From assembly GCF_008056315.1 (NCBI RefSeq), contig NZ_VRKQ01000016.1, positions 124,517 to 188,516 on the forward strand: a DNA stretch of 64,000 nucleotides, in the 5' to 3' direction. Source of the DNA: Seonamhaeicola maritimus (lineage in GTDB: Bacteria; Bacteroidota; Bacteroidia; Flavobacteriales; Flavobacteriaceae). Within the stretch, counting starts at the first letter, position 1. Every line of letters begins with the position of its first letter. A program made the position numbers and the translations under genes. The notes under the pieces are model-generated. The model did no database searches and had not been told where the DNA came from. It was given only the letters and a program-made list of their open reading frames with translations. This document shows, piece after piece, positions 8,698-18,111 of the stretch.

Positions 8698-11600
8698 ATG
8701 AAAGCTTCAAAATATCACATCTCCAATGCTAATAGAGCAGTTGCAAGAATTGCTTATAAAACCAATGAGGTGTTTCCAATTTACCCCATTACACCTGCTT
8801 CGGAAATGAGCGAATTGGTTGAACAATGGAGTGCTGAAAACAAACCAAACTGTTTTGGCAATGTGCCAACTGCGTTTCAGATGCAAAGTGAAGCAGGCGC
8901 TGCCGGAACAATGCACGGTGCTTTACAAACAGGTTCTTTATCAACTACTTTTACAGCATCACAAGGTTTATTATTGATGCTTCCAAATATGTACAAAATT
9001 GCAGGTGAATTAACACCTAACGTTATTCATGTAGCAACCAGAAGTATAGCCACTCACGCTTTATCTATTTTTGGCGACCATAGCGATATTATGGCCGTTC
9101 GTCAGTCTGGATACGCTATGTTAGGGAGTGCATCAGTTCAAGAAGCTCAGGATTTTGCTTTGATAGCGCAAGCAGCAACCTTAGAATCTCGTATTCCTTT
9201 CGTTCATTTTTTTGATGGATTTAGAACATCTCATGAAACCTCAAAAATTGAAACAATTTCTGATGAAACCATCCAATTTATGATGGATCTAAAAACCATT
9301 AAAAATCATAGAGCAAATGCTTTAAATCCCAACAATCCGGTTATTAGAGGAACCGCTCAAGGACCTGATTTGTTTTTTCAAAGCAGAGAAGCTGTAAACC
9401 CATTTTACGACACATGTCCTGACATTGTTCAAAAACATATGAACACCTTCGCTTCATTAACCAACAGAAGCTACAATCTATTCGATTACGTTGGCGCTTA
9501 CGATGCAGAACAGATCATCATTTCTATGGCATCTTCTACAGAAACAATTGAGAAAACTATTGTACATTTAAACAATAATGGAAATAAGTTCGGTTTAATA
9601 AAAGTTAGATTATTCAGACCATTTAGTACAAAACATTTACTGCAAGCATTACCAAAGACTACAAAATCTGTTGCCGTATTAGATAGAACTAAAGAAGCTG
9701 GATCAAACGGAGAACCTTTGTATTTAGATATTTTAAAATCTATCTTTGAAGCCTATCAAAATAATAAAATATCAACCTTTCCAAAAGTAGTTGGGGGCAG
9801 ATACGGATTATCCTCTAAGGAATTCACGCCAAGTATGGTGAACGCCATTTTCAACAACCTAAAACAATATCAACCTAAAAATAATTTCACTGTTGGAATA
9901 AACGACGACGTCAAAAATTTAAGTTTAGATATTTCAGAATCAATACATATTGACAACAGCTGCTACAAAGCAATATTTTATGAAGAAAAAAACACAAAAC
10001 TATCAGAGAGCTTTACCAACACCTTAAAGATTATTTCAAAAAAAGAAAACACCTTTACTCAGGGCTATATAAAATGTGATTACAAAAAAGCCAACACATT
10101 CAATATTGCCCATTTACGCATTGACAACAAACAAATAAAGGCACCATATTTAATAGAACAAGCCGATTTTATTGGTTGCCAAAAAGCTATCTTCACAATT
10201 AAAGATAACACTTTAAAAAATCTAAAATCAGGAGGAACACTACTGGTTAACTCTTCATTAACGTCTAAAGCATTCTGGCATTCATTAACGGTAAACATAC
10301 AAAGAGAAATTATAACAAAACGTATCAATTTACTAATTGTAAACATTAGTGCTATTGAAAAATTAGAGCTACTTAAAAATGAAACTATTTCAGAATTACA
10401 TGCTTGCTTTTTAGCACTTAAAAAGGATTTGACCTTTTCTGAATCTATTCATGATTTAATCGATTTCATCTATAAAGTTGACACGTCTAACACCTATATA
10501 GAAGAAACTTCCTTATCTAATTTTAACGAATCCCCTAATCGTTCACTATTAGCAAGATTACTGAATAATCAAGGAAATGATACTTCCGTAAGCTTACTAC
10601 CAGTTGATGGCACTTTTGAAAGTGACACTTCAAAATTCAATCCTATTCAGCATTCAGAATTCCTTCCAAAATGGAATATAGATACATGTACACAATGCGG
10701 TGCTTGCAGTATGGCATGTCCTCAGGCTGCTTTACGAAGCAAAGCATTTGATGAAACATATTTAAAAACCGCTCCTAAAAATTTTGATTTTATAGATTCT
10801 ATGGATTTCGATTTAATGAATTACACCATTCAAATCAACCCTGACCAATGTAATGGTTGTAATAATTGCATTGATGCTTGTCCCACAAAAGCACTAAAAC
10901 TGGAAAAACGTGAGAATATTTACAAAGAACAAAAATCTATTTGGAATTACTTTGAAACTATCTCAGAATTAGATAGAAACCTCATAGATACAACAAAGGT
11001 GAGTCAGCAGCAGCTGCAAGAACCCTTATTTAAATATTCAATTGGTGTTGAGGGTTGTGGAGAAGCACCCTATTTAAAACTTATGTCTCAATTGTTTGGG
11101 GATAGACTTTTAGTTGCTAATGCAACCGGTGCAAGTTCCATATTCGGTGGTGCTTTACCAACAACACCTTGGTCAAAAAATAATAAAGGTTATGGACCCG
11201 CATGGTCAAATTCTCTATTTGAAGACAATGCGGAATTTGGTTTGGGGTTTAGACTTTCTATCAATCAACAAGAAAAACAAGCAAAACAGTTGATAGAAAA
11301 GCTTTCATCCCAGATTGGTTCTGAATTGGCTTTTGATATTGTAAATAATTCTCAAGATTCAGAATTAAAAATAAATCAACAAAAACAAAAAGTTACTCAA
11401 TTAAAAGAATCTCTTAAAAAAATGGACACTCTTGAATCAGAGGAATTGCTAAATATTAGTGATAACTTAGTTAAAAAGAGTGTATGGGTAATTGGCGGTG
11501 ATGGGTGGGCCTACGATATAGGTTATGGAGGCATTGATCATGCTTTGGCTTCAGGTGAAAATATAAATATTTTAGTTTTGGACAACGAAGTTTATGACAA

Positions 11601-12183
11601 CACAGGAGCTCAGGCCTCAAAAGCAACACCATTTGGTGCTCAGGCAAAATTCGCTTTCAATGGAAAACAAAGGCAAAAGAAAGATTTGGGGCGTTTGGCT
11701 ATGATGTACGACAATGTGTATGTAGCCTCTGTAGCAATTGGAGCAAACCAGGAACAAACTTTAAAAGCTTTCAACGAAGCTGAAAGTTTCAATGGCCCCT
11801 CAATAATCATAGCGTATTGTCATAGTGACGCTCATGGCATTGACATGAAAAACCCAAGTCAATATCACAAAGCTGCAGTAAAATCAGGCCAGTGGTTATT
11901 GTATAGAAATGACCCAAGACGGTTAGGAAATAGACTAAACACATTGCAATTAGACTCTAACGTTCCTTCAATAAAAATTGAAGACTATTTAAAAATGGAA
12001 AAACGATTTTCAAAATTGCTGAACAACAGTCCCGAAACGTTTAAAACATTAATTAGACAACTTCAAAAACAAGTAGATAATAAATTTAACAGGTACCTAT
12101 CACTATCTGAACAAAGACTATTTAATAGATCAAAACTCATTCAGAATAAAAAAATCAATAAACAATTAACTCCTAGAAATTAA
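8698..12183 (+). CDS. nifJ: NifJ-like pyruvate:ferredoxin oxidoreductase, modified iron-sulfur ligands
   Basis: This is a single-chain PFOR-type protein of 1161 aa, the usual family length. The N-terminal pyruvate/TPP domains are well kept (YPITPASEMSE, TRSIATHALSIFGDH, HFFDGFRTSHE). The TPP-binding domain GGDGWAYDIGYGG and the ferredoxin-like domain with two complete 4Fe-4S motifs (Cys664/667/670/674 and 718/721/724/728) are also intact. The proximal cluster is not: family motifs CSGCGETPY, NATGC and a late Cys appear here as VEGCGEAPY (Val784, only Cys787 kept), NATGA (Ala812) and Ser1043. The domain III glycine-rich loop GLGxDGTVGANK is also gone (about 425-440). Pyruvate oxidation to acetyl-CoA is the family reaction, but electron transfer in this copy is doubtful. 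Neighbours suggest redox or low-oxygen physiology. Confidence 0.85.
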   Translation: MKASKYHISNANRAVARIAYKTNEVFPIYPITPASEMSELVEQWSAENKPNCFGNVPTAFQMQSEAGAAGTMHGALQTGSLSTTFTASQGLLLMLPNMYKIAGELTPNVIHVATRSIATHALSIFGDHSDIMAVRQSGYAMLGSASVQEAQDFALIAQAATLESRIPFVHFFDGFRTSHETSKIETISDETIQFMMDLKTIKNHRANALNPNNPVIRGTAQGPDLFFQSREAVNPFYDTCPDIVQKHMNTFASLTNRSYNLFDYVGAYDAEQIIISMASSTETIEKTIVHLNNNGNKFGLIKVRLFRPFSTKHLLQALPKTTKSVAVLDRTKEAGSNGEPLYLDILKSIFEAYQNNKISTFPKVVGGRYGLSSKEFTPSMVNAIFNNLKQYQPKNNFTVGINDDVKNLSLDISESIHIDNSCYKAIFYEEKNTKLSESFTNTLKIISKKENTFTQGYIKCDYKKANTFNIAHLRIDNKQIKAPYLIEQADFIGCQKAIFTIKDNTLKNLKSGGTLLVNSSLTSKAFWHSLTVNIQREIITKRINLLIVNISAIEKLELLKNETISELHACFLALKKDLTFSESIHDLIDFIYKVDTSNTYIEETSLSNFNESPNRSLLARLLNNQGNDTSVSLLPVDGTFESDTSKFNPIQHSEFLPKWNIDTCTQCGACSMACPQAALRSKAFDETYLKTAPKNFDFIDSMDFDLMNYTIQINPDQCNGCNNCIDACPTKALKLEKRENIYKEQKSIWNYFETISELDRNLIDTTKVSQQQLQEPLFKYSIGVEGCGEAPYLKLMSQLFGDRLLVANATGASSIFGGALPTTPWSKNNKGYGPAWSNSLFEDNAEFGLGFRLSINQQEKQAKQLIEKLSSQIGSELAFDIVNNSQDSELKINQQKQKVTQLKESLKKMDTLESEELLNISDNLVKKSVWVIGGDGWAYDIGYGGIDHALASGENINILVLDNEVYDNTGAQASKATPFGAQAKFAFNGKQRQKKDLGRLAMMYDNVYVASVAIGANQEQTLKAFNEAESFNGPSIIIAYCHSDAHGIDMKNPSQYHKAAVKSGQWLLYRNDPRRLGNRLNTLQLDSNVPSIKIEDYLKMEKRFSKLLNNSPETFKTLIRQLQKQVDNKFNRYLSLSEQRLFNRSKLIQNKKINKQLTPRN

Positions 12184-12275
12184 AATACCGTTAAATTAAG
12201 TCTGGCCTCTAGAGTTTAATCCTCCCTCTTTTTAAGAAGTTTTTTAGTAACTTTAAAACTTAAATTCACGTTTAT

Positions 12276-13604
12276 ATGCCTGATGTTAAAGTACCTATTA
12301 TCACTTATACTGGAATCAATCAACAAGTAGAACTTCATGATTCGGATTCTACATTATTAGAGTGCTCCATTATGAATCAAATACCTCATATTCATGAATG
12401 TGGAGGTAATGGATTATGTACCACCTGTAGAATTAGAGTTATGGATGGACATAATAATCTTAATCCGCGTACCTTAAAAGAACAAGAAATAGCTAGAGTG
12501 AGAAAGTGGGATCCTTCTATTCGACTAGCTTGTCAATGCTATACTAAAGGAGATGTCAACATCCAACGATTAGTTTGGACCAATTCTGAGGTTAACAAAC
12601 TACAATTGGAAACAGTTCCAGAAGGAGTTGCGGAAGAAAGAGCTATTGCCATTTTATTTTGTGACATAAGAGGCTTTACAAAGTTAGCTTCTGAAAACAG
12701 TTCATTCGATGTTGCTCATATTTTAAATAGATTTTACACTGTTTTAGGTGACCCCATATTAGTTAACAATGGTATTATTTATCAATATGTTGGTGACGAG
12801 ATTATTGGCCTTTTCGGTGTTTCTGGAGGTATAAAATATAAAAACTGTAATGATGCCATTAGAGCAGCTTTAGGCATGCAATACGCCATTGAAAGATTAA
12901 ACCATATTGAGCTGGTTGACTTTGATGTAAATATAAAAATGGGCATTGGTATTAATTTTGGGAAAGCCTATATAGGTCATTTAGGACACCCAAAACACAA
13001 ACAATTTGCAGTAGTAGGAGATCCCGTTAATACAGCTAGCAGAATTCAATCATATAACAAAGAGGTAAATACCAATATTTTAGTTTCAGATACTGTTCTA
13101 AAAAGTTTACCCAGGGAAACGGTAAATATTGGACGAACATTTAGCAACCAAATGGCTGGTCATGATTATGACACCGTACTGCATGAGTTATTAGGTTTTA
13201 AGGATATGGACATCCAACTGGAACTACAACAGTCCCTTGATGTTTTACTTAGAAATGAAGAAGCTTTTGCTAGCAAATTTTATGATAAAGTTTTTACTAA
13301 AGCACCTAAAGTAAGAGCTCTATTTAAAAATAATATGGCATCACAAGGTAGACTTTTAACTCATATGCTTGGAGGTATAGTTTATTCAATGAGTAGACCT
13401 GAACATCTTGCCTTGGGACTAAAACTTTTAGGACAAAGTCATGTTAGATATGGTGTTCACCAAGAACACTACCCAATTGTTTTAGAATGTTTAACCGAAA
13501 CTATTGAAGAAGAATTGGGTGAAATGTGCAACCCTCAACTACTCAGTGCTTGGAAACAAGCACTTGAAACTGTAACTTCTGAAATGAAACGTTATGCTAA
13601 ATAA
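12276..13604 (+). CDS. 2Fe-2S ferredoxin / class III nucleotide cyclase / globin fusion
   Basis: This 442-aa soluble protein has three domains. Residues 1-105 are a 2Fe-2S ferredoxin with Cys42, Cys48, Cys51 and Cys86 (CGGNGLCTTC, then RLACQ). Residues about 118-300 are a class III cyclase with metal aspartates Asp130 (CDIRGFT) and Asp174 (VGDE), and with Asn252 and Arg256. Residues about 315-440 are a flavohaemoglobin-type globin with Tyr336 (B10), Phe350 (CD1), Gln357 (E7), proximal His389 (F8) and Trp426. All metal- and haem-binding residues are present, so both redox state and O2 or NO could control nucleotide synthesis. The purine-selecting positions are Gln (IYQYVGDE) and Ala, so the product is uncertain. 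It lies 92 bases after nifJ and six genes downstream of the region's first cyclase. Confidence 0.92.
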   Translation: MPDVKVPIITYTGINQQVELHDSDSTLLECSIMNQIPHIHECGGNGLCTTCRIRVMDGHNNLNPRTLKEQEIARVRKWDPSIRLACQCYTKGDVNIQRLVWTNSEVNKLQLETVPEGVAEERAIAILFCDIRGFTKLASENSSFDVAHILNRFYTVLGDPILVNNGIIYQYVGDEIIGLFGVSGGIKYKNCNDAIRAALGMQYAIERLNHIELVDFDVNIKMGIGINFGKAYIGHLGHPKHKQFAVVGDPVNTASRIQSYNKEVNTNILVSDTVLKSLPRETVNIGRTFSNQMAGHDYDTVLHELLGFKDMDIQLELQQSLDVLLRNEEAFASKFYDKVFTKAPKVRALFKNNMASQGRLLTHMLGGIVYSMSRPEHLALGLKLLGQSHVRYGVHQEHYPIVLECLTETIEEELGEMCNPQLLSAWKQALETVTSEMKRYAK

Positions 13605-13606
13605 AT

Positions 13607-14467
13607 TTAAATTATAGCTTCTGATTTATTAGAACTCTCCACAACTAAAAAAGGCACATCAATACTAAAAGCAAAAGTTTCTAAGGCGTGTCTAGTAAAT
13701 AATCTCTCTAAAAAAGAATGTTTTTCACTAATCATGGACAGTATGTCAATATCATTGTCCAATATATATTGATGCACGGTATCAAACATATCCTTTTTAT
13801 TCACATCAATGAAATCATGTTCGGCATCAGGAAAATAAGCATCAAAAAAATTCATGTTTTGCAATTGTTTTTGAGCCAAATGGTGTTCATCTGCAACATG
13901 CAAAACATATAATTTAGAACCACAAAGGTGTAGAACTGTTTTTAAAATCTGTAATTCATCAATAGTGAATAAATTAATATGATTAGTTGTAAATGCTATT
14001 TTATTTAATGGTGCATATTTACACCCTTCTGGAATTGCTAAAACAGGTGTATGGCAACGCTGCATAACTCTAGCTGTGTTACTTCCAAAAAGTACACGTT
14101 GCAAACCTGAAGCTCCTTTGGTTCCCATAATAATTAAATCTACTTGATGTTTTTCCGAAGTTTGATTTATAGAATCAATGAAATTATCATAATCTACTAT
14201 AGAATGAAATTGATGCTTATCATTATCCTCTCTTAATTTAATACTTGAAATAATATTTGTTATAGATTTTTTAGCAGCGTCAATAAGGGTTGAGTATATA
14301 GTGGCAGAAGAGGACACCACCATCATATCATCCGATATGAACGACGAAGCTTTTTGAACATTCAAAATATAAAATTCACATACTTCATTTTTAAATAATT
14401 CAGTTGCATAGTTAATTGCATTAAGAGAATTTTTAGAAAAATCTGTAGGTAATAGTATAGTTTTCAT
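13607..14467 (-). CDS. Universal stress protein, two tandem Usp domains
   Basis: This is a 286-aa UspA-type protein. The first domain (about 1-145) ends with the ATP-binding-type motif GTKGASGLQRVLFGSNT, followed by the usual TPVLAIP strand. The second domain (about 150-280) is more divergent and lacks the glycine-rich loop. Family members act in stress adaptation and often bind ATP. It converges on the ferredoxin-cyclase-globin gene with 2 bases between stop codons. A CRP/FNR-type dyad lies 57 bases upstream of its start, which would fit oxygen- or nucleotide-dependent control. The start is ATG at 14465-14467. Confidence 0.9.
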   Translation of the reverse strand: MKTILLPTDFSKNSLNAINYATELFKNEVCEFYILNVQKASSFISDDMMVVSSSATIYSTLIDAAKKSITNIISSIKLREDNDKHQFHSIVDYDNFIDSINQTSEKHQVDLIIMGTKGASGLQRVLFGSNTARVMQRCHTPVLAIPEGCKYAPLNKIAFTTNHINLFTIDELQILKTVLHLCGSKLYVLHVADEHHLAQKQLQNMNFFDAYFPDAEHDFIDVNKKDMFDTVHQYILDNDIDILSMISEKHSFLERLFTRHALETFAFSIDVPFLVVESSNKSEAII

Positions 14468-14523
14468 CGTTCGCAGATTAATGTTAATTAAGTAAATATA
14501 ATTTTCAATACCAATAAAAACTA

Positions 14524-14535
14524 TGACAATTATCA
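14524..14535. promoter_or_regulatory. Possible CRP/FNR-family operator
   Basis: TGACAATTATCA has the TGAY-N4-RTCA geometry of CRP/FNR-family sites. The flanks (CTATGAC) match those of the site at 19243-19258. It lies 57 bases before the universal stress gene (minus strand) and 111 bases before the DUF3108 gene (plus strand). Confidence 0.4.
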
Positions 14536-14645
14536 GTTACACAACAGGTTACATACATATAACAAAAATTAGTAAAATAAATGAAAGCATTGTATTTTCG
14601 GCATAATAAATGATTAATGAAACGTTATAATCTAAAACACTTTAT

Positions 14646-15410
14646 ATGCCTCGTTTTCTCTTATTAATTCTCCTTCTTTGGTCAACTATAATTAACGCTC
14701 AAAACAATGCTATAGCTCCAGGTGAAAAGCTAGTTTATACAGCCTCATATAATATGTCTGGTATTCTTACAGATATTGCCCAAGTAACAATGGAGACTAG
14801 CAATGTAAAGACATCAAAAGCTACCCTATTAAGGTTAAAATGTACAGCTGCAACTTATAGTAAATGGGATACTTTTTTTAAGATTAGAGATTTATACGAA
14901 AGCTACGTGAGCCCTAAAACACTTACTCCTTATTTATATAAAAGAAATATTAATGAAGGAGGTTATTTTAAGGCCATGAAATATACTTATAGTCATAAAA
15001 CAAACATTATTAAATCTGTTCAAACTAAAAAGAATAATAGAATAGAAAACAAAGATTTTAAATTTAATTTAGGATCAAAAGACATCGTTTCTACCTTATA
15101 TAATATTAGATTATTGAATTACGAATCTATGAGTGTTGGTTCAAAAAAAACCGTTACCATAATCTTTGATAGGAAAGAGACAAAAGCATCTATTACTTAT
15201 TTAGGAAAAGAAACCATTAATACCGCCATTGGCAAAAAATCTTGTTATAAAATTTCTTTAGGTAGTCAGTCCAAGATATTAGAAGGAAGTAGTAATAATT
15301 TATTGTGGCTTACTGCTGATGAAAATAAAATAATAGTCTATGGCAAATTTAAAATTCCTGTTGGAAATGGCGAATTAAAAATCAAATCAGCCTCCGGATT
15401 AAAAAACTAA
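14646..15410 (+). CDS. DUF3108 domain protein, secreted
   Basis: This 254-aa protein starts with a clear signal peptide (hydrophobic run ending INAQNN). It continues with the DUF3108 pattern: APGEKLVYTASYN near the start, a middle KDIVSTLYNIRLL and a late SNNLLWLTAD strand. The fold should be all-beta and periplasmic or outer-membrane associated; the function is unknown. A small acidic membrane protein follows after 6 bases and is probably cotranscribed. Confidence 0.85.
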   Translation: MPRFLLLILLLWSTIINAQNNAIAPGEKLVYTASYNMSGILTDIAQVTMETSNVKTSKATLLRLKCTAATYSKWDTFFKIRDLYESYVSPKTLTPYLYKRNINEGGYFKAMKYTYSHKTNIIKSVQTKKNNRIENKDFKFNLGSKDIVSTLYNIRLLNYESMSVGSKKTVTIIFDRKETKASITYLGKETINTAIGKKSCYKISLGSQSKILEGSSNNLLWLTADENKIIVYGKFKIPVGNGELKIKSASGLKN

Positions 15411-15416
15411 TAAAAA

Positions 15417-15785
15417 ATGAAAAAACTATTCACAATATTAGCAATAATAGCTTCGGTTTTAGCAATTATTTTTGCCGTGTTACCAATATCAAACTTAGCT
15501 ATTATACCATCTATTTTAGCTCTTATTTTAGGATTAATAGCCTTTTATCTTTCAAAAAAAACAGGGCAAGTTAAAAAAATAATTCAATTCACATTTCTAT
15601 TAACCATAATGGCTTTAGTTATCACCACTTATAAAGCAGTTTTCATAAAAACCGAAGTAGCTGACACTAAAGAACTTGAAGCAACAGAAACAAAATCTGA
15701 AGAAGAGGCCATTGAGGAACTAGAAGAACTAGATATCAATGAAATTGAAATTGACGAATCCGAATTAGATGGTATAGAATTATAA
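15417..15785 (+). CDS. Small membrane protein with acidic C-terminal tail
   Basis: I do not recognise the family. The 122-aa protein has three hydrophobic helices (about 5-25, 27-46 and 58-77) and a C-terminal tail of about 40 residues that is mostly Glu, Asp, Leu and Ile (for example EEAIEELEELDINEIEID). The gene starts 6 bases after the DUF3108 stop, so it is probably in the same transcript. It could be a scaffold or a charge-interaction partner; nothing in the sequence decides this. Confidence 0.75.
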   Translation: MKKLFTILAIIASVLAIIFAVLPISNLAIIPSILALILGLIAFYLSKKTGQVKKIIQFTFLLTIMALVITTYKAVFIKTEVADTKELEATETKSEEEAIEELEELDINEIEIDESELDGIEL

Positions 15786-15893
15786 AACCCTTTTTATCTC
15801 TGTTATTTGTATATTTGACTCAATAAAATAGTCATCTATATCATTATTATTTAGGTGCTCCCCATCTGAAACTAAAACAGAGACGTCAAACGG

Positions 15894-16946
15894 ATGAAAA
15901 CCTTTTGCATACTTACAGTACTTACATTATTAGGTACCTGTGCTACTCCAAAATACACCACTAAAATTCAAAACCTTAAGGATAGTATTCAATTAGTAGA
16001 TAGTATTAATGTTGTGAAATATGCCAACACTATTACTACCGAAGAGCTAAAAAAGCATCTTTATTTATTTTCTTCTGACGATTTTGAAGGAAGAGAAGCT
16101 GGTGAAAAAGGGCATATAATGGCTGCAGATTTCTTAAAATCCTATTACCAAAACGAAAAAATTGAATCTGCCTACGGTGCAGACAATTATTTTCAGACAA
16201 TTCCTGCAGATTTTTTTCCTCATCATGATAAAAGCTCTGATAATGTTTTAGCATTCATTGAAGGATCTGAAAAGCCAGATGAAGTAATTGTTATTTCTGC
16301 ACATTTGGACCATTTAGGAATTGAAGACGATGGCCAAATAAACAATGGTGCCGATGATGACGGATCTGGAACAGTAGCAATTATGGAAATGGCCCAGGCC
16401 TTTAATAAGGCCAAACAAGAAGGTAACGGCCCCAAGAGAAGTATCTTATTTCTGCATTTCACTGCCGAAGAATTAGGAAAAAAAGGATCTGAATATTACA
16501 CCATGTATCCGGCGTTTCCTATTGAGAATACGGTTGCTGATTTGAATATAGATATGATAGGTAGAATTGATGATTTACATCAAGACAATAAGGACTATAT
16601 CTACTTAATAGGCTCCGACAGATTAAGCAAAGAATTGCATTATATTTCTGAAAAAGTAAATGAAACATTTTTCAATATTAATATTGATTACAGATATAAT
16701 GTTGAAGGTGAGAGAAACAATTATTATTCTAGATCTGATCACTATCATTTCGCCACAAAAGGAGTTCCAGTAATTTTCTATTTTAACGGTGAACATGCTG
16801 ATTACCATAGACCATCAGACACCCCTGATAAAATAGACTACCCATTATTACAAAAAAGAGCAAGACTTGTTTTCGCTACTGCATGGCAACTTGCTAATCA
16901 GGAACACAGAGTAATTTTAGATAAAAATAACGAACTGTTAAAATAA
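15894..16946 (+). CDS. M28-family zinc metallopeptidase, lipoprotein
   Basis: This is a 350-aa aminopeptidase-like enzyme. The N-terminus carries a short signal ending LLGTC, so Cys16 is the probable lipid-modified residue. The co-catalytic zinc site of M28 is complete: HLDHLG, GADDDGSGT, the Glu pair in TAEELG, DMIGR and the last His in SDHYHF. It probably degrades peptides at the cell surface or in the periplasm. The next gene is a close paralogue in the same orientation, separated by a terminator, so each copy is probably expressed on its own. Confidence 0.92.
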   Translation: MKTFCILTVLTLLGTCATPKYTTKIQNLKDSIQLVDSINVVKYANTITTEELKKHLYLFSSDDFEGREAGEKGHIMAADFLKSYYQNEKIESAYGADNYFQTIPADFFPHHDKSSDNVLAFIEGSEKPDEVIVISAHLDHLGIEDDGQINNGADDDGSGTVAIMEMAQAFNKAKQEGNGPKRSILFLHFTAEELGKKGSEYYTMYPAFPIENTVADLNIDMIGRIDDLHQDNKDYIYLIGSDRLSKELHYISEKVNETFFNINIDYRYNVEGERNNYYSRSDHYHFATKGVPVIFYFNGEHADYHRPSDTPDKIDYPLLQKRARLVFATAWQLANQEHRVILDKNNELLK

Positions 16947-16955
16947 ACGGAAGTT

Positions 16956-16980
16956 AGCCTTTCTATAAAGGCTTTTTTTG
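16956..16980 (+). terminator. Rho-independent terminator between the M28 genes
   Basis: AGCCTTT, a 4-nt loop and AAAGGCT are followed by seven or more T. It lies 10 bases after the first M28 stop. Confidence 0.85.
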
Positions 16981-17009
16981 TATTATAGCGTTTAATTAGA
17001 TTAATAGAT

Positions 17010-18038
17010 ATGTATAGAATAATACTTCTACTTTGCGCTACTTGTATTGTAGCATCTTGTAGTTCTTCAAAAAATAAAAAAAATAATAAGGAAGCAGACC
17101 CAGTAAAATTTGCTAACACCATTACTGCTAATGAGCTAAAAGAAATGCTATACATTTATGCTTCTGATGACTATGAAGGTAGAGAAACAGGAGAACCTGG
17201 GCAGAAAAAAGCGGTTGAATTTATTAAAGAACAATATGTTGCAAATGACATTCCTTCTCCTTTAGAAGAAGGTGATTATTTTCAAGAAATTCCCGCATCC
17301 TTTTTTAGAGGGAATACAAAAGCATCTGAAAATGTACTTGCCTATATTAAAGGGGCTGACAATCCAGATGAGGTTATTATTATTTCTTCTCATTTAGATC
17401 ATATTGGTATATCTAGAGATGGAGAGATTAATAATGGTGCTGATGATGATGGCTCTGGTACCGTTGCTATGATTGAAATTGCGGAAGCTTTTAAAGCTGC
17501 TGCCGACAAAGGTTATTCACCAAAACGTTCTATTTTATTTTTGCATGTTACTGGTGAAGAAATTGGTCTTTTCGGGTCTCGTTATTATACAGATGTTGAT
17601 CCTGTTTTTCCATTAGAAAACACTGTGGCTAATTTGAATATTGATATGATTGGTCGTATTGACCCTAAACATGAAGAAAAGCCTAACTATTTATACTTAA
17701 TTGGTTCTGATAAATTAAGCAAAGAATTACATGATGTATCTGAAGAGGTAAACAAACAATACATCAACATGAAATTTGATTATACCTATAATTCAGACAA
17801 TGACCCCAACCGTTTTTATTACAGGTCCGATCATTACAATTTTGCAAAAAACAGCGTTCCAGTTATTTTCTATTTTAATGGAACACATGCTGATTACCAT
17901 AGGCCAACTGATACTCCAGATAAAATTGAATACGAACTTTTAGAAACCAGGGCACGCCTAATTTTCCATACGGCTTGGGAATTGGCTAATAGGGAAGAAC
18001 GTGTTAAATTGGACGAGAAAAAAGCGAAAGTACAGTAG
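17010..18038 (+). CDS. M28-family zinc metallopeptidase, lipoprotein (paralogue)
   Basis: This 342-aa protein is a tandem duplicate of the M28 gene just upstream. It has a lipobox (IVASC, Cys16) followed by a Ser/Lys/Asn-rich linker. The zinc-binding set is intact: HLDHIG, GADDDGSGT, TGEEIG, DMIGR and SDHYNF. The two proteins share most motifs but differ around the linker and in the loops, so they may differ in substrate. The start ATG 17010 is the only one that gives the signal peptide. Confidence 0.92.
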   Translation: MYRIILLLCATCIVASCSSSKNKKNNKEADPVKFANTITANELKEMLYIYASDDYEGRETGEPGQKKAVEFIKEQYVANDIPSPLEEGDYFQEIPASFFRGNTKASENVLAYIKGADNPDEVIIISSHLDHIGISRDGEINNGADDDGSGTVAMIEIAEAFKAAADKGYSPKRSILFLHVTGEEIGLFGSRYYTDVDPVFPLENTVANLNIDMIGRIDPKHEEKPNYLYLIGSDKLSKELHDVSEEVNKQYINMKFDYTYNSDNDPNRFYYRSDHYNFAKNSVPVIFYFNGTHADYHRPTDTPDKIEYELLETRARLIFHTAWELANREERVKLDEKKAKVQ

Positions 18039-18074
18039 TTAATAAAGTATCCCGAATAAAAAATAAAAAAATAA

Positions 18075-18110
18075 AAAAGCCCTTCGAAAACGAAAGGCTT
18101 TTAATTTTTT
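18075..18110. terminator. Bidirectional terminator between M28 and tRNA-His
   Basis: AAAAGCCCTTCG, AAAA and CGAAAGGCTTTT form a stem with a single mismatch. T-rich or A-rich runs on both sides let it act for the plus-strand peptidase and the minus-strand tRNA. Confidence 0.75.
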
Positions 18111-18111
18111 G

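Noticed and set aside
12184-12275. TGGCCTCTAGAGTTTA before the ferredoxin-cyclase-globin gene as a second sigma-54 promoter
   Set aside because: The -24 part is weak and the required GC at -12 is missing, so it does not fit.
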